Shown here piece after piece: positions 1 to 9,799 of a stretch of DNA of 50,030 bases (positions within the stretch are counted from its first letter, which is position 1; every line of letters starts with the position of its first letter). The notes beneath the pieces are model-generated. The model saw nothing but the letters and a program-made list of their open reading frames with translations, ran no database searches and was not told the origin of the DNA. The position numbers were made by a program, and so were the translations under genes. Source of the DNA: Halocafeteria seosinensis (Eukaryota > Sar > Bigyra > Bicosoecida); contig LVLI01001199.1 of NCBI GenBank assembly GCA_001687465.1, forward strand, positions 1 through 50,030, in the 5' to 3' direction.

Positions 1-1390
1 CATTCAATAACGTTTCCGAAATTTTCCGGTGGGAATTCTTCGCCGTTTTTATCGAGGCGGTGACGTTCAATTTTTGCTCACGTGTGTACGGGGAGGGTAA
101 CAAATGAATTCTAGAGGAAACAGGATCCTGTGCAATTCATAGTTTTTGGAGTGATCGAATTTCGTCATTTTCGACATGTTGCTGTACCTGGTACTGTCGA
201 TACCAGAAAAAAGGGGGAAATAGACATGCAACGAGTTGTACCAGGTGAAAAAATACACGCTCTTTATTGTGCTCAACGGGTGGTCGCTAAAATTGGAATT
301 CCAGCGGCCTGTTGCAGTATTTACTAGCCATTTATGCCCATGTTCTGAACGGAAAACAGTTGCGTTTATCGATAATCCAGTACGATTCACTTGATAATCC
401 AGTACGATTCACTTGGGAGGAAAAAGAGTCAAATAAAAGCGGCTCATCCGCTACTAATGAGGAGTTCGAGCTACATTTTCCTTCTGTTGTCAAAGCCTGG
501 CTTACCGTAGGAATCTTGCGCGGTAATAAAACAAAGCGACTGCTTCGAGGTATGTTAACTCGTCTGCCGGCTGTTAGTAAATTCCAGCGCCAGAGGAACT
601 CTGGTCACATTACACGAGCGGGAGAACCGCGTCTGGAAGGTGAAGTTGTCAAAACAGGTGGCTAAACGTGGCTTCCCTAAGTTGCAACTTCCGGCAGATT
701 AAAGGAATATACGCCTATCATTACAAGAGCGTTCGTCAAGACGCTAATCACGTTTGGATACGGCGACCGAGGGCGCAACATGATTTGGCCAGATGAGCTT
801 ACTGCGTTTCTGGTTAGTAGACTACACGTTATCGGCAATGCAGACAAAGCTTCAATTGATCATCCCTTTTGAATAAAACAAATTGCTATGAACCTGTTCG
901 ACATTCGCGAGGCTTCGCCAGCAGGCAGCAACCACTTGAAACGGGACAAGGCTGGTAAAGGAGATCACTCCCAGAAAACTGGAGAAGGATTGCTGCAGCT
1001 TGGGGAACAATAAACAACAGTCCTTAGAAAAATAGGGGAGAATAACACTCCTCCAGCTATACTGTATCTACCACCTCACCACCTATTAAGCCGCTTCAAA
1101 ACTAGGTTGGGAGTCCTTGGGACACAAGTCCTCAAAACCTTGTTTGTGTGTATTCAACTAATGTCCTGACACGCACCTCAACTTCAGCTTGGATATACTC
1201 AAAGTTTACCCGCCTTATATGCAGGATATACAAGGAATTGAAAGTTTAGCTCAGTTAATTCCTGCAGCATTGGACTTATATATCATCGCCATAGATCGGC
1301 AATTGATGATGAAACGAACAGACTGTGGCAGCATGTGGCAGAAAAGCTCGCCCACTTGAAGTCTCCATTTGCATCTTCTATGAGGACGCA
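1..1390. other. Gene-poor left edge, no convincing gene
   Basis: Several open frames of 60-117 codons occur here on both strands (for example 312-665 plus, 67-390 minus), but they overlap each other and start with non-ATG codons or lack a recognisable domain. I find no splice-joined model. Because the next 450 bp is clear repeat and retroelement debris, this stretch is probably decayed repeat or intergenic DNA. The only structured element I see is the 22-nt tandem duplication at 371-414, listed separately. Confidence 0.5.
371..414. repeat. 22-nt perfect tandem duplication
   Basis: The unit GATAATCCAGTACGATTCAC plus TT occurs twice back to back, at 371-392 and 393-414, without a mismatch. It looks like a recent replication-slippage duplication. 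It lies in a 117-codon open frame and, being 22 nt, would shift that frame, which argues against that frame being a conserved gene. Confidence 0.9.
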
Positions 1391-1607
1391 CACACACAAA
1401 TGTGACAGATAGCCCACCGGCCGGGAAGTTGACCGCATCCTCTTAACGAGAAGCGGTATGCCCCCGTGTTAAGCAGCGACGGGCCCGCTGTTCCTGCAGC
1501 CTTGCTGACATGCGCCGTGAGGGAACACAGCACTGGTTAAGCTCAGGAGGCATCGGGGGAGGAGCCATGCCTGCGCCCACAATGTCAAGAGGTACCGACA
1601 AGGCTCA
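1391..1607 (+). repeat. Dispersed repeat, copy 1 (second copy at 47902-48107)
   Basis: This ~217-bp segment matches 47902-48107 in the same orientation almost base for base: about a dozen substitutions plus a ~10-nt and a 1-nt indel. Both copies lie next to retroelement coding scraps, so the segment is most likely an untranslated or terminal part of a mobile element. No open frame is conserved between the two copies. Confidence 0.85.
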
Positions 1608-1643
1608 GTCTGGCAGGAGAAGACCCCCCAGAACGTTCTGCCC

Positions 1644-1832
1644 ATGTACACAGGAGCTGGTCACACCCACTCTAGAACATGCGCTGGCTTGCTTCCCGTT
1701 CCACCTGCAGACCATGTCCTCTCATCCATTCGAAGAGCTTATCCCGAATTGCGTGATGTCTATCGGTGCGCAGGGCCACACAAGACTAACAACGAAGCCG
1801 AATACGAGGACGTGTTCCATCTCTTTTGTTAG
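1644..1832 (+). pseudogene. RNase H-like fragment of a retroelement
   Basis: The 62-codon frame ends in a stretch containing KTNNEAEYEDV. This matches the TNNxAEYxA signature of RNase HI domains, whose Glu is a catalytic metal ligand. Upstream sequence in the same frame has no further RNase H hallmarks and the frame stops soon after the motif, so only a scrap of the domain remains. It directly follows repeat copy 1, which supports a shared mobile-element origin. The identification rests on one motif. Confidence 0.5.
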
Positions 1833-2040
1833 CCTGATCATCACTTCATCTACTTCACAGCTGCATATTTAATTGTAGATTTTGTGACTGCGCGATTTAT
1901 TTCGTTGTGCATCCTCCTGCCGAGGAGCAGGTAAGGCAAGTCTGGAAATGCATTGTCCTGTAATAAATCACCTCAAGTAACTTGTTTGTACCACATACCC
2001 ATCTGTATGTGCCGTAAAAAAGTCATCCTCATACGAGAAA

Positions 2041-4508
2041 ATGGAGGCTCTAGCCGAAGTGGCATACCAAAAATACGGCCCGGTGGAGTATACCGACACC
2101 TCCGATGATGCTGAAATATCCTCTGTTTCGGCCTCTATTGAGGAGTATGATGATCACGACAATGAACAAAAGGAGGATTCACCTGATACATACCAGGGGC
2201 TGATGGAATCCATGCGCGGGTACTTTATTTTGGCCTCTAAAATGGGGAAAAAGGAGCAGAGTGCCTCGAGAAGATGCCATATCTGCAATGGCTTATCGCC
2301 TCCCACAAGAGCTTTTATGTGCCAAAGTGGGTCATGTGAACAATTGGTGCACACCTCAGCATCATCGTCTTCTTCCTCCCATCGAGGTAGCGCAGCGAAC
2401 CGCAAAGGGAAAAGCACCTCCCGAAAGCATGCTTCCCCCGGTGGAATTGTGATTTGCTCCCGGGAACCATGTCTCAAAGTACTTCGTGATTTTTTCAATT
2501 TCCAGTGCCCCGTTTGCTCAAAACTATGCTGCTGTCAAAAGCTGGGTAACTGGACTACTTGGAAACATAAACATCTGGAAGCCAACCCGATCTGTCCTTG
2601 CTACCAGAAACGATCGCTAAGTGACAAGTATGAAGCGCCCGTGAATTATTATTCCAAGAGTGGTGCGATACATAATGGGGACCACAACGGAAAACCTCCT
2701 ACAAGGAGCGAGGAGTACAGGAACCACAAGCAAGATGCCGGCGTCGCGGGTAAGCACGAGATAGGTAATTTCCTCCTTCTGGTCAGTCTGGTGTATAACC
2801 GTTTCGTTGATTCACAACAGAGTCTGGTGGCCGAGACCGTCATCATGATCGTGAAGTGGTATGTATCATGCATCATCGCAGTAACCGGGGAAAGGCGTAT
2901 ATCTAGGGAAATTTTGCCTGATTGCAGAGTACGGAGCAAGAATCTGATACATTTTCGACGGATACGGATGATTCTGGCGAATGGGGAATGCTTGTACGCC
3001 TGCAACAGCTCTGCAGCACTAGCACGGAGCTATCTAGGGATTCTGAAGAGAAACGAATATGTCATTTCGCAGGCTGTATTCGCTACTATAGAACGTTCAT
3101 GAATGTCCTACTGGAGTATCTGCAGGCTTGTATGGGTCTCGCCGTTCGCTGCTTATGTCAGCAGAAGATTGCGATTCAAGATTTGCGGCATGCGCTTTCT
3201 CCGTCCCTATTGAAAGTGTTTTCGTTGAAGACCAAGTCGGGCATCGACGGTCTTACAATCCAAAACCGGCGCAACGTTTCGCTGTTGTACAAAATTATTG
3301 AAGATAAAGGCAGGATGACTTCCCTTGTCCAACACCTTGGGCGTCGAGCCGCCGTTTCGAGACGAAACGCTATATACAAGAAGGTGGTAGACCAAGACGC
3401 CGACATGTTGGCTGAATGTGGGTTTACTTCTCGCCCGACGCAGCTCGGCGCTGCGGATGCCTGTTCTGTATTACTATGCTGTGTAGGGGGGGCAATCGAT
3501 GCGGAACAAAGCATTCTACCCCAGTTACTTCAACGTTTAGGAATGCGGCCGACAACTAGAAGGAAGGCTAAGCATTTAGATGCAGCGCTATTTGGTATGG
3601 TATCCTATATCTCGGAAGAACATAGGACAGTAAAGGGAAGCCTGAAACAATTAATTCAGGAGAACATGAAAACGTTCAAGCGTAGTAAGAGAGAGTATGA
3701 ACTCGCTCATCGTGTTGCAAAGTTCCGGAAACCTTCCTCCGCTCCACAAAGAAACGATACAGAAAATACCTCCCGTGTCGAAATAAAGGGTAATATTGAC
3801 TCTGATGCAACGCAACTTGCCGAGTCGGCCGGTTCACGACGTACCACGGCTTTACAGACTACCCTAAAGGCTCAAATGATTTCAGATGGAGGGGAAATAC
3901 AATACTATAAGGCTAAAATTGCTCAACAAGAACGCAGTCATATTCTGGCTATCGATCAGCTGGGACAGTTCTATAAATCGCTGGAGGCGACATTACACGG
4001 GTACTGTAGCTATCTGATGGGTCTTCATGAGGGATTGATGGATCAAGACGATGGTAGCAACTTTCTGAAATACCTCGGAGGTAGTATACCTCTGGTCAGT
4101 GTGATTCTTGAAGCGGCGGAGACAGTCTTGAGCAAGCCTATATCCGTGGAGTATGAGGACGTCCTGCAATCGCTAGTGTCCAGACTTCCACACAAGGCAA
4201 ATTTATACGAAACGGTAGAGGAAATATCCCGAACATTGACACTGGTATTTGAAAACTCAGTCAAGGCCCTGAATTCTGCGAAGGCGAAATCTGTTTCGGT
4301 GCATAACAGTCACATTTCACAAAAAACGCGTGTTGCCCGAACTGTATATCAAATTGAGGGTTTTGTGTTAGGCTTAGCTCTCATAAAAACTTGCTTGATC
4401 GCCAACATTGACTTAAACACTGAGAAAGTAGTAGCGCATTTGCTGCCGGACTACGACGTCTCCGCACTTCGGAAGAAACGGGAATCTGTCACTATCCCTA
4501 TAGCGTGA
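2041..4508 (+). CDS. Zinc-finger protein with CDCA7-type (zf-4CXXC_R1-like) Cys cluster
   Basis: Three exons (2041-2749, 2821-2858, 2928-4508) join in phase across GT/AG introns of 71 and 69 nt to give 775 aa. Residues ~78-190 hold a cysteine cluster: CHIC, then C-x5-C, then after a Ser/Lys-rich insert ICSREPC, CPVCSKLCCC and CPC. Spacing and order resemble the CDCA7/zf-4CXXC_R1 finger, which in other eukaryotes binds DNA or chromatin. The Ser/Lys insert between ligands is unusual. The C-terminal ~525 residues are helical and Cys-containing with no family I recognise; a coiled-coil-like stretch lies near 550-600. An acidic, Ser-rich N-terminus precedes the finger. It converges with the next gene (213 bp between stops). 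Exon structure is well supported; the domain name is an inference from Cys spacing. Confidence 0.75.
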
Positions 4509-4721
4509 TCGCGACCATAGTCTAAATTCCGAGAACTCTCACGGCAACACTCCTGCTCCACCGCAGTCAGCTTACGCGGCTTTCACATCTACTTTGAACG
4601 ACTCACCTGAGTGGAAAGAAGGTAAAGCAAGGAAAAGCATGCTGTCGCATTTGCTTCTTCCACTTCTAAGCCTGGTGAGGAACTGATCGGACAAATGCTG
4701 CCGAAACAGTATTTTGCCTAG

Positions 4722-7700
4722 TCAATAGCTGCCTTGTCGGCTCCAATGAGACAAAGATTTGCCCTTGTTCTTTCTGCCAGAAGTTAACTTAGCCTGGAGC
4801 TGGTTCGTGAGAGCTTGAGCGGCGCTCCAAGACAGCTTGCCGCTATACAGGTTGAATGCAGGTTTTACTTGCTCTATCGAAGTGATATCGTTAGCAGTCT
4901 TCTCTTTCTTGCGACACTCCTCGTCGTAATATGCCTCAATCACCTCAGATGCTTCCTGGCTGGAATCGTTCGGTGTGTACAAAACAGACTCTTTAGACTT
5001 TTGAACCGAAGATATATCAACTTTGCCGAATAGGATAACAGCTTTACACCTTAGACAGGCGACTACTCCATGGCGTCTCATGCCAGCCGGATTCAGGGTC
5101 TGAATTAGGTGCCCATTGATTGTCTTAGGAATGGAAAACCGCCAATATTGATTGAAAAGTGGCTCTGCTGTAAGGGCTTTCATAACGCCGGTTCTATCCA
5201 CTTCTCGCTTGGGGTCATCAGTGCCCCCAGTTGGTTTTGTCGTTGAATCATTTTGGAAGGAAACGGAAGTGCTAACAGTAGTGCTTTGCGACTGTATAGT
5301 GTTTTTTCCCCTGTCAAGGGCCGAGGTAGCAGAGGCGCTTAAGGGACTGCTTGCAGAGACTGGGCTATCAGCCAGTGTACCAATTTCCGTGAGAGCGGTA
5401 GCCACAGATGCCTTTACTTGACTCTGCGAACTGAGCCCACGTTCTGCGTCTTCGGTGGAGCCTTCTGTAGCAGTCAACGTGCTTTTGATCGTTTTCTCTA
5501 AATCCCACGCTGCTTGTCGATAATGCTTACCACCTTCTTCCAAGCAAGTACTGGCGACTATGGCTCGGGAGAAGACATAAAATTTTCTCAATAGCAAACA
5601 CGTTTCCTTCAGATTCAGTTTCAGAATATGTATTAAGTCCTTCCCAGTAACCGTAGGCACTGGGCACTCCTGTCTTATTCTCACTCTGTCCGCAGAGCCG
5701 TAGCTCTCGCGAGACGTCAATAGGTTCTCAGCTAGGCACAGAGCTTCCTCCGAAGGGAACGTAGTGCCTTTGAATGCGCCTTCGAGATGATCAAACCCTT
5801 GGAAGCAAAACAAGCCAAAATACTTCATAAACTCCTTCCTATATACCTTGATACCAAGTTTCTCAAGCAGCCGGCCTATATCCTTCCCACTGGCCAGATC
5901 GCCCTCTTGCGCCAACCCACTTTCCAAGTCAATGGACTTCGCTATATACAGAGGATCAAGACAATCTGGTCGATAGGATTCACCTAGAGTATCATTTATA
6001 AAGTTCTTTACATGCTCCTCAGCTTCATCCAGGGGAATTTTCAACTGTTCAAATTTGCTGAACCAGTTTCCATTACTACATTCATCGTTTTCAATGGCGT
6101 TTCTAGCTGTCCGAGCAAACATTCCAACGGAGGCAACAGTAGATGACGATGCAAATCCGTTGGGAAGTACTGTTGGAATGGCAACAGGCTCTTCATCAGA
6201 ACGGTACACTTCATCCAGGTCGTTTTCGATACATTGGAGAGACACTATAGTGGAAAACTTTACATTCTTTATTTCCATGGCCAGCTGTGGCATAATCGGA
6301 AGATGTTTAGAAAAGCTTCCGCTAAGACATGCTTCGAATAAGCCAGTAGACTCATTAACAGCATCATGAAGCACCTGTGTTGGCGACTTCTTGGCTAGCT
6401 CTGCGACTTTACTAGCGTCTAATAATATACGGCGCAACACGATTTCAATTTTTCTCTTCATTTCTCCAAAAGAGGAAAACAGCTGGAAAAGACGGTCTTC
6501 TCCAGATGGCGGAATCTTAATGGATGACAAAACCCCGACAATGGTTCCAATTTCTGATGGAGACAGCTTTTGTTGCTCCAGAGTGCGTTTCAGTAAATTG
6601 CTATAGTTCTCGGACGGACAACTTTGTCGGACTTCAGAAACTAGACAACAAAACGTGTTGACAAAAACATCAAAATAGCTCGTGAGTCGGTTGTCGCTAC
6701 GAACTTTGCGTAACTCCCTCTCATGGGCTTTCCGTATTCTCTGTTTCAGTCCAATCTTTCCGAGGCGCTTGAGAGCTTCAGCGCCTCTGTAGCTACTGCG
6801 AACGACCTTTTTCAAATGCTCCGTTAACGATTCGGTGATTTCATCTATTCGTGGAAACCCAGCATGCGCGTAGTCATCGGATTCAAGTAATTCCGCCAAA
6901 TGGTCCGCGTGTCTACGCTCCATATCCTCGGTTAAATGAGGTCGTTGTAGTCGGGACATATGGCACAGCACCACGGAAGCCATAAGTTGGCTCTTATCCA
7001 CACTGACAAGCTGCTCGTTCTTTCCAGTGGGGCAAGTACCAGCAATCCACCTGCCATGTGGAATAAACTTGAGGATGGGGTGGTATTCACGGAAAGAGGA
7101 GTATGGGCCGCTGTTTGCAGTCCTGGTACTTGCGGTAGAGGTTCGCTGCCCGTCAATTGTCCTGCTTTTTTCCCCAGTACCTCGGGATAGAGTGAGCGAC
7201 AGGCTAGACCCCGTACTAGCCGCTGGCGCACCGTTTGCTTCTTCGTTGGTACCATTTTCCTTGTCACTCGGCGTCGCCTGCTTTTGCTTCCCGCTCGTTT
7301 TCCGGCGCTTCTTTGGAGTAGTAGTACTTTCCGTTTTTCCTGTGTCGCTACTACTGGCATTCTTTTCGCTCCTTTTCTTCTGCGTCCGCTTCTTGGCGAC
7401 TCCCTTCTTCCCGGGGTCGTCGTGAATGGATTCCTGCCCGTTGTTGGATTCCGTGTCCAGAGTCTGCCCGTCACCTCCCTCATTCTGACTCATCATGGAA
7501 TGGAGAGCTTGTGCAGCTTGAAAATCATCCCCACCTTGAACAGAATCCTCCCGATAGCGTATGGGGGCGACTGAACGTCTACGACCCCGACTGGTGGATG
7601 GAGAGGTCGTGTCAGAAGATGAGCCTTTTGCTGCATTCTGCTTCATTCCCTTGTCATCCATGGGCTTAGATCTTGCATGTTGCTCCTCTTGTGCTGTTGC

Positions 7701-7751
7701 ATGGGCACTTTTATCGCGTGGTTTGGCCTCTGAAGAGCTCTTTTCGGCCAT
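4722..7751 (-). CDS. Unknown protein, CxxC/YTGR-domain family member 1 (1009 aa)
   Basis: This is a single open frame. The first ATG in frame is at 7751; the frame extends to a GTG at 7814 that I do not use. Residues 1-190 are disordered and charged, with Lys/Arg-rich blocks resembling nuclear localisation signals and a short FQAAQALHSMM helix. The middle ~600 residues are globular-looking and unrecognised; a stretch near 640-700 faintly recalls a Sec7 pattern but lacks its key motif, so I do not call it. Residues ~875-985 align without gaps over ~60 residues with the proteins at 29920-30768 and 36339-37638. Shared features are H-x8-P-x3-R-x2-G, a CxxC pair (C899, C902), a VLY turn, and a C-terminal LYSG-x5-SAAQAL helix. 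This copy is the most divergent of the three. A nuclear role is inference only. Confidence 0.8.
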   Translation of the reverse strand: MAEKSSSEAKPRDKSAHATAQEEQHARSKPMDDKGMKQNAAKGSSSDTTSPSTSRGRRRSVAPIRYREDSVQGGDDFQAAQALHSMMSQNEGGDGQTLDTESNNGQESIHDDPGKKGVAKKRTQKKRSEKNASSSDTGKTESTTTPKKRRKTSGKQKQATPSDKENGTNEEANGAPAASTGSSLSLTLSRGTGEKSRTIDGQRTSTASTRTANSGPYSSFREYHPILKFIPHGRWIAGTCPTGKNEQLVSVDKSQLMASVVLCHMSRLQRPHLTEDMERRHADHLAELLESDDYAHAGFPRIDEITESLTEHLKKVVRSSYRGAEALKRLGKIGLKQRIRKAHERELRKVRSDNRLTSYFDVFVNTFCCLVSEVRQSCPSENYSNLLKRTLEQQKLSPSEIGTIVGVLSSIKIPPSGEDRLFQLFSSFGEMKRKIEIVLRRILLDASKVAELAKKSPTQVLHDAVNESTGLFEACLSGSFSKHLPIMPQLAMEIKNVKFSTIVSLQCIENDLDEVYRSDEEPVAIPTVLPNGFASSSTVASVGMFARTARNAIENDECSNGNWFSKFEQLKIPLDEAEEHVKNFINDTLGESYRPDCLDPLYIAKSIDLESGLAQEGDLASGKDIGRLLEKLGIKVYRKEFMKYFGLFCFQGFDHLEGAFKGTTFPSEEALCLAENLLTSRESYGSADRVRIRQECPVPTVTGKDLIHILKLNLKETCLLLRKFYVFSRAIVASTCLEEGGKHYRQAAWDLEKTIKSTLTATEGSTEDAERGLSSQSQVKASVATALTEIGTLADSPVSASSPLSASATSALDRGKNTIQSQSTTVSTSVSFQNDSTTKPTGGTDDPKREVDRTGVMKALTAEPLFNQYWRFSIPKTINGHLIQTLNPAGMRRHGVVACLRCKAVILFGKVDISSVQKSKESVLYTPNDSSQEASEVIEAYYDEECRKKEKTANDITSIEQVKPAFNLYSGKLSWSAAQALTNQLQAKLTSGRKNKGKSLSHWSRQGSY

Positions 7752-8881
7752 TATCTCCCCCTCTTCTGCTGGTCTTTGCCCTCTGTCCAAACACACAGAC
7801 TGAACTATAGTCACTGCCAGAAGTCGTAGCCTAGATAAAATACATTGAATATTGACGAAACAAGGGCGTATGGACGTGAATAATCATCAATTCTTGGAAA
7901 TCAGGTCTGACCACACTCTACCAAAGGAGGACACAATGTGGGTGACTCATTGAGTCCCTTGTCCATCTACGTACAACCATATTGGCAGTATGTGTAGGGA
8001 AAGTACTCCTTTGTACTCTATTAGCTCACATAAAGAGTGCCAGCATAGCTCTGGAGAAGTCAAGAAGAATTCAATCAATCGAGCTTTCGATTCCTTCACC
8101 TTGGATATGCTGTCTATGGACGACATCTGGCACCAAGGTCGTGGGGCAATGATACACACAGGTAGCATTTTCTGCTTTGCTAGTGTGCGCATTGTATTGT
8201 AGTCTTCTGTGAGGAAGAAAGCGGTTCCCGGGTTTGCTTCGCCTGAACTTCGTCTTCACCCAAGGATTTGGCAAGTGGCAGTACCGATATCATTTTGGGC
8301 GTAAGTCTTAGGAACAGCACAAGCACTGGAGTCAAAGATAAACACTTAATTGAATCTTTGTGGTTCCATGTAACTTAACATTATCGTCGCCATCAGTGGT
8401 CCACTGGGTGGAAACGATAACATTGACTTCCTCAATACAGAACAAGTGCACAATGTGATACACGGCGTATATCACATTGTTGTGTGGCGGCAACTTGCAC
8501 GAACGAACAGTTAGTGAAACAATCCAATTGCTTCACTGAGCTGGGTTAATTCTTTATCACGCAGTCAAAAGTTGCTGAAGTCAAAGTCAGAAACTAACTT
8601 CTAGGTCCACAAACGAAGGAGGCTCAACTTTATTACCATTACAACCGTGTACCACACAATAACGACTTATCATATTCAGGAGTTCTTTAATGGCTGAAGC
8701 TCTGGGCTGAACTCAATTGACCGACTTCATTTCCCAGTGTCAATGAGTCACTTTGATGGCATTATTCAATGAAAACTACGTTTCCCCGTCGGTTTGTCAA
8801 TATTTCCTCATCGCATGACGTCTAAATTTTTATATTCCAGCAAACGACGAGGTATTGGTATAGAATACTTGTAGTGGGTGC
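7752..8881. other. Divergent intergenic region, 1.13 kb
   Basis: It lies between the divergently transcribed genes at 7751 (minus) and 8882 (plus), so it should hold both promoters. Frames of 67-81 codons occur but carry no recognisable domain and overlap on opposite strands. The one structured element is a perfect 11-bp inverted repeat at 8450-8480. Confidence 0.5.
8450..8480. repeat. Perfect 11-bp inverted repeat, 9-nt loop
   Basis: ACAATGTGATA at 8450-8460 is mirrored by TATCACATTGT at 8470-8480 around the 9-nt spacer. It could form a hairpin or be a dyad protein-binding site in the divergent promoter region. No function is shown by the sequence. Confidence 0.75.
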
Positions 8882-9739
8882 ATGATGGCGGCAGCGGCAG
8901 CGACCGACACGGGATTCGGGCTCCTGGCAGATCCCGATAAGGCTGTATCACATCGAAAAAAGACCAAGAAACACTCCCAGAGCTCACACAGGACTCTTGT
9001 CCGAAAGGAGCTTGTCTTGCCGTGGTTTATCTCGAGTGCCGAAGGGCAAGAGTTCGTATGGGCTGATTGTCTGGGCGATGGAATGGACGACTTCCATCGA
9101 AAACGCATCTGTGGGACATACACCCCACAAATCGCCGTCGGAAGCGTGGATCAAGTCGAGATTACCGAAGATCCAGTAGAAGCCGAAGTTAATAACGTGC
9201 CTTCTGATGGACCAGCAAAGATGAATAGAGGGAGAGACAATGTGGAGACGCAGGCTGCTGCGCAGCCCAGAGCGAAGACACCCGAGAAAACACTCTCCAA
9301 GAAACAGAAGAAGCAACAAGAGATGGAGGAGCTAGATGCTATTCTGAACGAGATGGGTATTGAGCCGACAGCCTCTCAACAGGAAGCTGCACATGAGCGA
9401 ACGGAAGAAAACACTGAGCCCTCGACATCTAGTGTACCAAAGGAAGAAGCTACTGGCGCGGAAATAGAATCCGCTGCCGCCAAAAAGAAAAGGAAAAACA
9501 AGAACAAAAAGGCCGCATCCGCTACACAACAGTCCGAAGCTGATAGTGCAGGAGATAACCGGAGTGAGTCTCATTCTCAAGGGCTGCCGACGATGCCAAC
9601 GAGACCTCCAGTTCCAGGGGGAGCAGCGAAAAAGTCGTCCTCCTCCAGCAAAAGTAGCGGTAGTGGCGCCAAGTCCGCAGCAGCCAAAGCTGCTGCAGAG
9701 GCAAAAGCGCGAAAAGATAAAAAGGGGAAAAAGAGATAG
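8882..9739 (+). CDS. Lys/Ala-rich low-complexity protein, unknown (285 aa)
   Basis: Single exon from ATG at 8882 (a second ATG follows at once) to TAG at 9739. Residues 1-100 look ordered and contain several Trp, Phe and Cys residues. Residues ~130-160 carry a charged helix (KKQKKQQEMEELDAILNEMG). The remainder is compositionally biased, ending in Ser, Ala/Lys and finally KKGKKR-type repeats. Such basic tails are common in nucleolar and RNA-associated proteins, but that is inference. I do not recognise a family. It is convergent with the AANAT-PhzF gene, with 60 bp between stop codons. Confidence 0.65.
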   Translation: MMAAAAATDTGFGLLADPDKAVSHRKKTKKHSQSSHRTLVRKELVLPWFISSAEGQEFVWADCLGDGMDDFHRKRICGTYTPQIAVGSVDQVEITEDPVEAEVNNVPSDGPAKMNRGRDNVETQAAAQPRAKTPEKTLSKKQKKQQEMEELDAILNEMGIEPTASQQEAAHERTEENTEPSTSSVPKEEATGAEIESAAAKKKRKNKNKKAASATQQSEADSAGDNRSESHSQGLPTMPTRPPVPGGAAKKSSSSSKSSGSGAKSAAAKAAAEAKARKDKKGKKR

Positions 9740-9799
9740 TGATCGAAGGAACATTGTCGGGAAGAAAGAACATGCTGGTATGTTTATTTTACGACTTGC

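Noticed and set aside
5600-5990. Sec7-like pattern in the middle of the 1009-aa protein
   Set aside because: A few Phe, Ala and Glu positions line up but the catalytic FRLPGE motif is replaced and the preceding helices do not match, so the resemblance is probably chance.
6932-7483. 183-codon Arg-rich minus-strand frame
   Set aside because: It is antisense-frame shadow of the Lys/Ser-rich N-terminus of the 4722-7751 gene on the same strand in a different frame, with biased composition only.
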